Shown: in pieces, positions 1-8,700 of the stretch
How the letters are laid out: each line of letters opens with the position of its first letter
How positions within the stretch are numbered: position 1 is the stretch's first letter
Assembly: GCA_026770575.1 (NCBI GenBank)
Contig: MU657259.1
Location: 78,624 to 100,402 of the forward strand
DNA: 21,779 nucleotides
Direction: 5' to 3'
Source of the DNA: Pelagophyceae sp. CCMP2097
Taxonomy: Eukaryota > Sar > Pelagophyceae
Made by a program: the position numbers and the translations under genes
The notes under the pieces: model-generated
Seen by the model: the letters and a program-made list of their open reading frames with translations, nothing else
What the model was told of the DNA's origin: nothing
Database searches by the model: none

Positions 1-66
1 ACGATGGGGATTGATTTAAGTCCGAATCCCTCCGAACGTTCTTTTTACTTTCGGGAGAAGGCAAGG

Positions 67-99
67 TGCTCGGGAGATGCTCGAGAGATGCTCGAGAGG
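67..99. repeat. Short 11-mer tandem repeat
   Basis: The unit GAGATGCTCGA occurs twice in direct succession, with a third degenerate unit (GGTGCTCGG) just upstream. It lies in the non-genic start of the window and no function is apparent. Confidence 0.5.
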
Positions 100-180
100 C
101 GCCGAGCGCGTTCGTCTAGGACCGCGCTCGTCGTCGTCTCCACGCCCCGTATAGGCACGATAACTCGGCGCGCGGCGTCC

Positions 181-283
181 TTTGCCCTTGGAAACCGTTC
201 GATCTCTGGAGCGCCTTGTCTTCTTCTCTGCACGCCCTGCTCGTTCTCTGCTCGTCCACGTCCTGCTCGTCCACGACACGCGT
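181..283. repeat. Dispersed GC-rich repeat, copy 1
   Basis: This segment starts with TTTGCCCTTGGAAACC and ends with two tandem CTGCTCGTCCACG-like units followed by ACACGCGTCG. The same order of blocks recurs at 337-433 and, more diverged, at 12597-12674. The three copies are on the same strand and lie outside recognisable genes. No terminal repeats or coding capacity can be recognised, so it may be a small non-autonomous element or a fragment of a larger repeat. Confidence 0.6.
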
Positions 284-336
284 CGATACGTGAATATTCT
301 TCCCCCCAACAAAGAAAAACCGAACCCTGGGCGGTC

Positions 337-433
337 TTTGCCCTTGGAAACCCGTTCCGTCTCAGACGGTCTCTGTGGCTCCTTGTTTGACTCTGCTCGT
401 CCGCGCCCTGCTCGTCCACGACACGTGTCGCGT
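337..433. repeat. Dispersed GC-rich repeat, copy 2
   Basis: This is the second copy of the repeat at 181-283: TTTGCCCTTGGAAACCC, then a divergent middle, then TGCTCGTCCGCG, CTGCTCGTCCACG and ACACGTGTCGCGTAA. The shared block CTGCTCGTCCACGACACG is nearly unchanged between copies. It ends about 220 bp before the 3' end of the first gene. Confidence 0.6.
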
Positions 434-651
434 AACCTTGCCCCCACCGTGGAGCTCCGCGCGTTCTAGGCCGAGCTACGAGGAAGCTGGTGCGCCCGGG
501 CTCACTGGGATCGTTCTCCGGGAGTCGCAGAGCTTGTCTCGGGGCTCCTTGGTGAGATACGCCACCAAATGCGAAAACACCCGTTGTGTGAAGGACCATC
601 TCGCCGCTGTCTCCGCCCCTTTGTAGAAATCACACGTGTAAGTAGGGTGCC
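434..651. other. Non-genic stretch downstream of first gene
   Basis: No convincing gene is seen. Long open frames cross it on both strands, but their translations are Arg-rich and resemble no family. A GTGAGG sequence on the minus strand at 655-650 could act as a 5' splice site, so an extra 3' exon of the preceding minus-strand gene cannot be excluded. Confidence 0.4.
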
Positions 652-1580
652 TCACCAGGGCCGCGTCCGCAGCAGCGCCGGCTGGTCGAGGCGCCGCAGC
701 GTCGCCGCCGTGTCGCGCGGCGGCGCCGCATGCGCGCGCTCGTCGCGGCCCGTGACGGGATTGAAGCGCACGCGGCCGTCGCCGTAATCGAGCGCGCGCG
801 CGCCGGTGTTCAACGTCCGCATCGGCCCGACGGAAGCGAGCTTGTCGTCGCGTTTGCGCGGCCGCGGCGCGCCCGTGATTACGTCGAAGCCCACGCCCAG
901 CGATCCTTCTCCGCCGCCGCCGCCGCGCCGCAGCTACGACGAAAATGGGTGATGTCGCCACGGGGCATCGACGGGGCCGAGGGGCTCGACGCGCACCGAT
1001 TCCATGGCCGCGCGGTCGACCTTGTGCGACCCGTCGGCGTTACGCCAGCCGCCAATGTCGGCCTGCTGCACGGGCTCCCCTCTGCAAAACGTGCGGCTCG
1101 CCTGCGTCGAGTACGGCTGCTGCTGCGCGCCGAGGGAGTAATTCGTCTGCGACGCCGACCGCCGGTCGCGCGCCGGCCGCGCACCTAGCCGCCGCGTCGA
1201 GACAGGGACACGGAAGGCAAGGACCTCACGGATGTAGTCGTGCGCCAGCACGGTCGTGTCGGCGGTCTGTGCCAGCTTGGACGTCGCGGCGAACGTCACG
1301 CCTACAAAGGCATCGTCGACGAGGATGGACGGCGTCCCCGAAATGTGCATCGTCGAGTGGCGCGGATCCGCATCGTCCAACGGCTTCGGCACGCACCGCC
1401 GGCGCGCCCCGAGTTGTCGATGATCGTTTGGGAATCGGAGGCGTTCTTGTTGATCCTCGCGCGGACGCGCGGCGCCGGCGCGTACGCCGCCGCGCCGGCG
1501 TTCGAGGCGAGGTACGTCGTGCCGTAGTCCATGCGCAGTGGCGCGTCGAAGAGCTGCAGCGGCGGCTCCTTGAGGCCCAT
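652..1580 (-). CDS. Axonemal/microtubule-associated-type protein, split gene
   Basis: Minus-strand gene read as four exons: 1580-1397, 1301-1225, 1146-973 and 933-652, giving about 238 residues. The ATG at 1580 opens with MGLKEPPLQLFDAP followed by MDYGTTYLASNAG. Introns are 95 nt (GTGCGT...TTTGTAG), 78 nt (GTCCTT...CGCAG) and a doubtful 39 nt; phases match at each junction. Short motifs such as TNYSLGAQQQPYSTQ, GFDVITGAPRP and RFNPVTGRDE resemble the Tyr/Asn-rich peptides of ciliary microtubule-inner and flagella-associated proteins, but no specific family is recognised. It is divergent to the 2000-2914 gene, which has a similar flavour. Exons 3 and 4 lie in one frame separated by a single TAG at 936-934. 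I explain this by the 39-nt intron, but a nonsense mutation would look the same. Exon coding is supported by strong G/C bias in third positions. Function is inferred only. Confidence 0.55.
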
Positions 1581-1999
1581 TTCGCCGACGAGGCGCGCGC
1601 CGACTCGAGTCTGACTCGATGGGGCGGCGGCCCGAGCCCTTCCGAGAACCCAGAGGCGCGGCGGCCTCGAGGCTGAGATGGGCCTCCCTCGGACCGCCCA
1701 AGGCGCGACCGTCGACCGCGCCGCTCGCCTCCGAGTCAGTGCCCCAGGGTTTCCCGGCGTTGACGGCGCTTTTTGTAAAGACGTTTTGTAAAGTCGTTTT
1801 GCCTCACCGCGTCGCAGCGCACCCGGCTGAGCCGTTGCGAGCGTCGTCTGCAGCGCCCGCCTCGGCGTCCCACAGCCCGCGCCCGTCTCGACGTCCCCAC
1901 AGCCCGCGCCCGTCTCGGCGCAGCCACGCCCGTCTCGGCGTCCACAGCCGCGCCCGTCGGCGTCCCGCAGCAGCCGCGCCCGTCGGCAGCCGCCGCGCG
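1581..1999. promoter_or_regulatory. Divergent intergenic/promoter region of two axonemal-type genes
   Basis: This 419-bp interval lies between the start codons of the minus-strand gene (1580) and the plus-strand gene (2000), so it must hold both promoters and 5' UTRs. The half nearer the plus-strand gene is a Pro/Arg-coding-looking minisatellite. A duplicated TTTTGTAAAG / TTTTGTAAAGTCGTTTTG block sits near 1770-1800. No TATA box or RFX-type X-box was recognised. Confidence 0.5.
1855..1985. repeat. GC-rich minisatellite in 5' region
   Basis: Imperfect tandem units built on CGCCCGTCTCGGCGTCC with CACAGCC or GCAGCC spacers occur about seven times. The frame of the following gene is open through this array and would read as Pro-Arg-Ser-rich sequence. 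I treat it as untranslated because the recognisable domain begins exactly at the ATG at 2000. Confidence 0.65.
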
Positions 2000-2914
2000 A
2001 TGGTCTTCATCTACGGCGACGCGTCGCGCCGCATTCAATTCATGCTGCCGCGCACGCTCAAGGACCTGGTGGCGCGGTGCGAGGCGCACTTTGGCTGGAC
2101 GTGCGAGCTGTACCACGACGCCTCGCAAAAGGGCGGCCTCTACGAGGACTCGACCGGGGCGTACCGCGTGCGCAACGAGACGGACTTTGCCTTCATCCAG
2201 GAGGGCGACATCGTCGTCGTGACGGACCCGAACGGCCGGCGAATTGACCTGGAAAATTTCTTCGACGGGATCACTACCCATCAACACGACTACGTCGAGC
2301 ACCCGCTGCAGAACCGCGCGCCGCTGCCCAACGTGCGGCCCGTCGACGTGGCCCCGCTGCCCGACGTCTCGGCGCTGACGTACGCCACGACGTACCAGCG
2401 CGAGTACACGCCCAAGACGGGCTACCGCGACGCCGGCGCCGACGCGGACCCAAACGTGCCCCGGCGGCAGACGTCGGCGACGGGGCGCACGACGTACCAG
2501 AACGACTACGTCTCCAAGACGCGCGAGGACCTCTCACTCGAGGCGCCCTACGAGATGGGGGAACGGCGGCCGTGGATCCAAGACTACACGTCGACGTACA
2601 AGAAGGATTTCCTTGAAAACGCAGTCGAGCGCGTCGCCGCCAGGCCGCTGGGCGCGCAGCCTCCCTACGATTCCGGGGCGCCCTGGCGGCCTACGGAGTA
2701 CACGGACGAGTACGTCCCCAGACAGGCGAAGCGCCTTGGCGTAGACGACGGCTACGATTCGAAACCCGTCGACGGCTACGGCAATACCGACTGGAGGTCC
2801 TCATACGAGCGAGACTACGTCGAGCACAACGTGCGCCGCGGGCCAATCTACGCAGACCCGGAGCGAAACGGCGCCCGCGCCGCGGGGCTCCCGTACCACT
2901 CCAGGATCGCCTGA
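2000..2914 (+). CDS. SAXO-like repeat protein with N-terminal doublecortin/PB1-like fold
   Basis: Single-exon gene of 304 residues. The ATG at 2000 is chosen because the structured N-terminus starts there (MVFIYGDASRRIQF); the open frame upstream is minisatellite. Residues 1-85 look like a ubiquitin-like, doublecortin or PB1-type beta-grasp domain (alternating hydrophobics ending FIQEGDIVVVTDPNG). Residues 93-280 hold six copies of a motif of the form [ST]xYxx[DE][YF][VTL]: HQHDYVEH, TYQREYTPK, TYQNDYVSK, TYKKDFLEN, YTDEYVPRQ and SYERDYVEH. The [DE][YF] cores fall at residues 98, 136, 170, 204, 238 and 273. Regular Tyr-centred repeats are typical of SAXO/FAM154 and related axonemal microtubule-lattice binders, so a ciliary microtubule-stabilising role is inferred. 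The exact family is not certain. Confidence 0.75.
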   Translation: MVFIYGDASRRIQFMLPRTLKDLVARCEAHFGWTCELYHDASQKGGLYEDSTGAYRVRNETDFAFIQEGDIVVVTDPNGRRIDLENFFDGITTHQHDYVEHPLQNRAPLPNVRPVDVAPLPDVSALTYATTYQREYTPKTGYRDAGADADPNVPRRQTSATGRTTYQNDYVSKTREDLSLEAPYEMGERRPWIQDYTSTYKKDFLENAVERVAARPLGAQPPYDSGAPWRPTEYTDEYVPRQAKRLGVDDGYDSKPVDGYGNTDWRSSYERDYVEHNVRRGPIYADPERNGARAAGLPYHSRIA

Positions 2915-3100
2915 AGGGCAGTCGGACCAATAATGATGACGACTCTTCGAGCCTGCTGTTGGTACGTGCTTCACTCCGGCGCGAGGCAAGGACGAAGGTT
3001 CGCCCAACTTCAAGATCTACAGTAGAAAACCCACGTGATCGCTAGATTGCCCGGTTGATTTTCGGAGGCACTGATCTTGTCGGGAGCCCGCTGCGCGACG

Positions 3101-4008
3101 ATGTCGGGGAAGACGACTGCGCACCTGCGCAAGAAGCTCGCGGCGAAGCAGGAGGCCGCCGAGGCGGCGCCGGCCAAGGCGGGTTCGGATGCGGACTACG
3201 ACTCTGCGGAGGACTCAGACGCGGATGAGTACGTCGCGCCGAAGCGCCCCGCCGGCTTCGCTCCGAAGAAGGCTGGAATTCAGTGGAAGTACGTCGCCTT
3301 CCTCTTCCTCCTCTTCGGCACGGCCATGCTCCCCGCCGTGTTGTGGGTCGGAGACAAGGTCGCCTCGCTGGGCGGCGGCGCGGCAAAGGCCGGCGGCGCC
3401 TCGCGCGCGAACCGCGTCCAACGCCATGGGCGTGGAAAGGACATTGTCGGAGGGCGAGCGACGCCATAGACGCACGCCAGGGGAAGACGCTCCTTTGACG
3501 GCGGGCGCTCCCCGCGCGACGCTGCCTTCATAGGCTGTCGCACCGACTGGGTCTTGCTGCGACGCCTAAGGACCGTTTGGTGCTCTTCTACGAGAAGCAC
3601 AATTCTGAAAAGGTGGGCGAAGTGGACGGGCTCGTGAAGAAGTACGCTGGGAATTACGCCAAGATGGTCAAAGTCCTCGAGGCAAAGTACCAGGACTACG
3701 GCTTTTTCATCGGCTGGGAAAAAGACGGCGACTTTTCCACCTTTATGATCAACGAGGGCGCAAAGTCGCTCCGACTGGCAGAGCGCTACTACCAAGTCTA
3801 CGTGCCCTTCCGCGTGAGAATCACCCTCTTCAGAATGTACACCAACGTCCACACGGTCACGTCACCCGTGGTCACGCCGCTCTACCGCATGGCCCGCGGC
3901 CTCCTCGGCTACGATGACGGCCCGGCGCCGGGCGGCCGGAGAGCGTCGACGTCGAGCAAACGAACAAAGGCGCCGCCGCGCAAAAAGCCCGCCGCGCCGC
4001 GCAAGTAA
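3101..4008 (+). CDS. Predicted single-pass membrane protein, two exons
   Basis: Exon 1 starts at the ATG at 3101 (MSGKTTAHLRKKL). It encodes a Lys/Ala-rich helix, an acidic stretch (residues 29-43) and a hydrophobic segment at about 63-84 (WKYVAFLFLLFGTAMLPAV). Exon 2 starts about 3571 and ends at the stop at 4008. It encodes LVLFYEKHNSEKVGEVDGL and further helical sequence, then a basic tail (KRTKAPPRKKPAAPRK). The frames differ, so an intron is needed. The best phase-matched pair is donor 3416 (GTCCAA) and acceptor AG at 3569-3570 (155 nt, about 250 residues in all). Donors at 3359 and 3446 also fit, so the junction is uncertain. The membrane segment after a basic N-terminus loosely recalls ER tail-anchored RAMP4/SERP-type proteins, but the long cytosolic or lumenal exon 2 domain does not. 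No function is assigned. Confidence 0.65.
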
Positions 4009-4148
4009 GCGCGCCGCCGGGGCCGGCGGCGTCGGCGGCGGCGACGGACAGTCGTGCACGGACAACCGACGGTCGACGAGCCGCAAAGGAGCCGGGGAAG
4101 GAGCCTCGGCTCGTACTCGTAAGGGAAGCCCGAGGGCGACCTCGTACG

Positions 4149-5419
4149 TTAGTCGCACACGAGCCCACAGAGCGAATACCAGGCGGAGGAGCCGCCTTCA
4201 CCGGCGCGACTCGAGGCCGGGGATCCGCGGGTCGGCGGTCGTCTTCCCTGCTCGGCCCGCGGCGGTCGAGGCCTCGGATCCGGAGGAGGCGCATCGGGCA
4301 TGAAGATGAGCCGATCAAAGCGAAACTTTTTCGCCGGGGCGTGGCCAGACGTCAGCTTCCGCTTGGCGTCGACGTAGGCGGCGTCTCGGTGGGGGAAGTT
4401 CGCGCGGTGCTCGGCGCGGCACCGCCAGAGAGCGTTTGCCTCACGCGGCGCGAAAAACTCGAAGCGCTCGGCAGCGTCGCCGGCGCACCAGAGCAAACAC
4501 GACGCGTCAATCTCGACGCCAAGGTCCTTTGACGGAAGCGACGACGGCGCGGCGACGACGGCCTCGGAGAGCCGCGCGGCGCAGCCTGACGCGTTTGTTT
4601 GACAGCCAAGAGGCGCCGCGGTCCGAGGGGTCAGTGCTCACCGAGTACTGCTGGATGGTGGCACTTGAACGGCGGCGTTTCGAAGTTGCGGACGCGGCAG
4701 CAGGCCGCGCGGCGGAGGCGCCGCGCGTTGAACTTTCGGCCGACGACGACGGACCGCAGGTAGACGGGCCCTTCTAAAAGGCCCGGCCCGAGGAGGCGCG
4801 CGCCCTGGACGCCGACGCAGCTCCAGGTGGCGATCTTGTCCGAGCAAGAGAGCGGCGCGCCGATTTTGTCAAACTTGGGCGCCGCTGAAACGTCCGCGGG
4901 CACGGAAGCAAACGACAGCGGCGCGTGCTGCGCGTACGCTTGCCCCGCGTCGCGGCCGTTTGCGTCTGCCACCGCATCGATTCGCACGCCGGCGGCGTTG
5001 TACCTCGGCGGCTCGGATACGGCGTTGCCGCAGGGGCAACTCGAGACGTAGAGGTGCAGCCCGCCGACGAATTCGCCGCGGCCGTCGATGAGGTCCGGCC
5101 ACTGCTGCACGCCGGCGTCGCCACGCAGGACGCGGCCGAGGAAGCGCTTGAGGCCGCGGCGCGCGACGACTTCCGCGTGGCCGTCGCGCGGCTCGTCGGC
5201 CTTGCCGGTGCAGGAAAAGCGCGTGCCCGCGCCCAAGCTGACGACGGTGAGTTCGCCGCCGTCTGGCGGCTCAAGCACGAAGGCGGCGACGACGGGCTGC
5301 GCGCCGCGTTCTTCGGCGGCGCTCGGCGGCAGCGCGCGGTACGCGGCGAGGGCGGCTTCCGCGACGCGTTCCGCGAAGTCAGAGTGCACGCACGACCGCC
5401 GCTTCTCCGCGTGCCGCAT
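4149..5419 (-). CDS. ADAT1: tRNA-specific adenosine deaminase, ADAT1/Tad1 type
   Basis: Two exons, 5419-4642 and 4585-4149, about 404 residues. The 56-nt intron has a GTGAGC donor and GTCAG acceptor and joins in phase (Gly codon split 1/2). The A_deamin (adenosine deaminase/editase) signature is complete: HAEVVARRGLKRFL at 81-94 (zinc His81, proton-shuttle Glu83), SSCPCGNA around Cys130, and LSCSDKIATWSCVGVQGA at 190-207 with Cys192, followed by VYLRSVVVG and NFETPPFKCHHP. Family members of this size without dsRNA-binding domains are ADAT1/Tad1, which deaminate A37 to inosine in tRNA-Ala; ADARs would carry RNA-binding domains, absent here. Exon 2 supplies the conserved C-terminal part (WCAGDAAERFEFF, KKFRFDRLIF). 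The ATG at 5419 is the first in frame; a GTG lies upstream. The last 40 residues are Pro/Arg-rich and of uncertain reality. Convergent with the 3101-4008 gene. Confidence 0.88.
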
Positions 5420-5728
5420 GAAGACCGCGGGCCCGCGGACCGCGGGGCACGACCGCGGCAAAGGCACGCGCGTGCGACACACGCGCGCGCGCGGCGGCCG
5501 GGGACGGCGCCCCTCGTTGAAAACAGTCCCCGAACGGGTTCGGGAACGGGTTTAGTAGGAATTCCTAGGAATTCCTCATAAGGTCCGGGACCAATCCAGT
5601 TGATTCCGAGCGCGAAGACCCAACGCAGTGCCCAACGCCGCCTCGGATTCGAGCCGCTGCGGCGGCGCTCCACGCCGTCGGCCGGCTCCGAAGTCTCTCG
5701 ACTCGGTGAGCGCCGGGGCTCGGCGGCG
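5420..5728. promoter_or_regulatory. Divergent promoter region, ADAT1-like gene / myosin
   Basis: This 309-bp interval separates the start codons of two divergently transcribed genes. It contains a CG-rich alternating stretch (CACACGCGCGCGCG) near 5478-5491, two GAACGGGTT direct repeats at 5532-5552, and a 20-bp perfect palindrome immediately after. The transcription start sites are not visible. Confidence 0.5.
5557..5576. promoter_or_regulatory. 20-bp perfect palindrome of two abutting 10-bp palindromes
   Basis: The 10-mer AGGAATTCCT is self-complementary and occurs twice with no spacer, so the 20-mer is also a perfect palindrome. It lies 153 bp upstream of the myosin ATG and 138 bp upstream of the ADAT1-like ATG, making it a candidate binding site for a dimeric regulator of either gene. 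This is inference from symmetry and position. Confidence 0.5.
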
Positions 5729-8700
5729 ATGGTGCGGGCGGCGTCGGCGTCGGAGCTCATGCGCGCCGCGGCCGTGCCCGTGGGCTCGCGCATCTTCGTG
5801 GCCGTCGAGGCGGACTGGGTCGAGTGCACCGTGACGCGGCAGGAGCACTCGGTGCTCTGGCTGCTCGACGGCGGCGGAGTCGAGCGCAAGCTCGACCAAG
5901 CCTTCTGCGAGCTCTTCTACGCCAATTCCGGCTCTGCTGCCGCCGTAATCGACGTGACGGCCATGGAGCACCTGCACGAGCCTGCCATGCTGCACGTCCT
6001 CCGAAACCGCCACCTAAAAGGCGAGGCATACACGTACTTGGGCACCGTTCTCGTCGCGGTCAACCCTTTCCGACATACGCCGCAGCCAACCCTAGAGGCC
6101 TACGCGGGCACCGCCTTTGGAAACGCGAAACCGCACCCCTACGCCCTCGCCGAGCTCGCCTTCCAGCGCCTCGCCGATCCCCGCGCTGATGCGCGGTCGC
6201 AGAGCGTCGTCGTCTCCGGAGAGTCCGGCGCGGGCAAGACGGAGACGTCCAAGATCGTCGTCCGATACCTCGCCTGGTGCGCATCGCTCTGGAAGGAGAG
6301 CATCGCACCGCGGCCGGGTGGCAAAGGAGGCGTTGTCCTCGCAACATTGGAACGCGTAGGCGCTGCGGCGGCCACGGGGCCGCGGACGAGCTCGCCTCGA
6401 CGCTCGACGCGCTCAACCCCGTCCTCGAAACGTTTGGCAACGCCGCGACGTCGCGCAACGCGAACTCGAGCCGTTTTGGCCGCCTCCTCCAGCTCCACGT
6501 CGACGATGCCGGCGTGCTCGCAGGTGCGGAGCTGCAGACGTACTTGTTGGAGAAGGGCCGCGTCTGCCGCCAAAACGCGGGCGAGTCGACGTTCCACGCG
6601 CTGCGCGTCGCGACGACGGCCGCGCGCGACGCATCGCTCTGCGGCGACGCCGCGGGCGCCGCCGCGCCGGCCGGCGACACAGCGCTCTACGACGACGCGG
6701 CGCGCGGCCTCGCTGCCATGCTGCAAAGCTCGGCGACGACCCCCGCCGACGTCTGGCGCGCCGTCGGCGCCGTCGTCCGCCTCTGCGAAGTAGAGATCGG
6801 CGCCGACGCCGACGGCCACGCGCTTATAGTCGGCGATAAAGCCGTCGACGGCTTCCTCGCCTGCGTCTCCGTCGACGGCGTCAACAAGGCCCAGCTCGTC
6901 AAGGCCATCCTACGGCGCGATATCACGTCTCGCGCCGAGGTCTTTTCGACGCCGCGGACGGCCGGCAGCGCGGCGCAGTGCCGCGACGCGCTGGCGAGGT
7001 GGCTCTACTCGCGCGTCTTCGACGCCGTCGTCCGCTGCGCAAACGCCGCCCTCGCCCAGGGCGCGGCGTGCAAGTCGGTGGGCATCCTGGACGTTTTCGG
7101 TTTTGAGAGCTTTGCGGTGAACGGCTTCGAGACGCTCCTGATCAATTTGGCGAACGAGGCCCTTCAACAGCACTTTTGCGACTGCGTCTTCCAAGCCGAA
7201 ATGGACCTCTTCCGGGCCGAGGGCATCGAGGCGCCCGACTTAGCCCACGCGCCCGACTCGACGGCGACTCTAGACTTGGTCACGGACCGCAGGCTGCCGG
7301 GGCTTCTGCCGCTTTTGGACGCGCAGTGCGCCACGGCCGAGGCCGGCCCCGCGGGCGACGCCTCGTTCCTCTTCAAGGTCCATGCCACGCTCTCTGGCCA
7401 GCCCGCGCTGGCGCGGACGCACCCCCGGCAAAGGGCATCGCAGTTCCACGTCCGCCACTTTGCAGAGACCGTGGCCTACACCGTCGTCGGCCAAGGCGTC
7501 AACAGCTGGACGCAGGCAAACGTCGACGCGGTGCCCGTTTGTCGCCGCGTCTTCAAACTCCCGAGGGGGCTTGCGTCGTGCGCCGCTTCTTTCATCGCGC
7601 AGAGGAGGGTGATGGCTGACCCCCCAAACAGGACGCGGAGCTGTGCGCGGTGCTCGCCAAGAGCGAGTCGAGCTTTGTGGTAAGGCAGCGGCGCCCGTGC
7701 AGACGTGGGAACGAATGATGCATCGCGTTTCAACGTCGTCGTCGTCTTCGTCGTGGAGAGGCGCACCTTTCATTGAGACAATCGATCGAGTGCCGCTTGA
7801 AACCTGCGCCCCCGCGACAGCGCGACGCCGTCGCCGGCCGCGCGGACGCGGGCAAGAAGCGCAAGACCGTCGCGGATGGCTTCTGGGCCTCGATGGGATG
7901 CCTTCGAAAGGCGGTGGCTGCAACGGACTGCGTCTTTATCCGCTGCGTCAAGCCCACGCCCAAGATGGTCCCGGGTGAAGTCGACGCCGCCTCGTTCTGC
8001 GCCCAGCTCCGGGCCCTCGGACTCGTCGCCGCGTGCGTCACCTGCGCTCGTTTTTATCACTCGCGGCAAAGTCTCGAGACAATCGTCTGCGACGGTGCCG
8101 ATTCAGGTGCGCGGTGCTTCGCGTCGCGCTGCCGACGCGGATACCCTACGAAGAGCTCCTGGCCAAGCTGCCGCCGCAGGCGCGCGACGCGCTCCGAGGC
8201 GAGTCTCTCTGCCTTTGAGGACCCTCCTCGGGACTGCCGTCGTGGGAAATGCCTCCGACCGCATGCCTCGCCGCGCCTCGTGCCTCGTGATTTCCTCGGG
8301 ACGCATCTCCCGCAGGCGAGCCGGTTGAGACGGCGGTGGCGTGCGCCCTGGATGCGTTCGACGTCGATGTCGGCGCGTACCGCCTCGGCAAGACGCGGTG
8401 CTTCTTCGCCGCCGCCGCTCTCTCCCACGTCCACAGCCTCCTCGCGTGCGTCTTTTTGCGTTTTCAGACGAGCGAGGCACGTTCGAAAGGTCGTCGGTCG
8501 GGCGGCGCGGAGGACGCGGAGGCTCGCCGTGAGTCGAAGATGCGTGGACGCTCAGGTTTGACGCGGCGGCGGAGCCGGAGCGCGCGCGCGAAGTCGAGGG
8601 GCGACTGCTCGCGGCAAAAGCGCGCGCGGCCGAGTCTCGCAAGTTCGTGGCGCTCGCGGCCGCGGCCGCGGCGGGCACCGCGGCGACGGCGGCGAGGGCG

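Noticed and set aside
945..1676. Long plus-strand open frame opposite the first gene
   Set aside because: Arg/Ala-rich translation with no motif; it is the antisense of a minus-strand coding region whose third-position G/C keeps opposite frames open.
1619..1999. N-terminal extension of the 2000-2914 protein
   Set aside because: The frame is open but encodes minisatellite Pro/Arg/Ser sequence, lacks an ATG supported by a domain, and overlaps the shared promoter.
8446..8467. Possible 22-nt intron (GTGCGT...TTTTCAG) in the myosin
   Set aside because: Below a plausible intron size, and the following exon would still need a second splice with no phase-matched donor; one 110-nt intron solves both.
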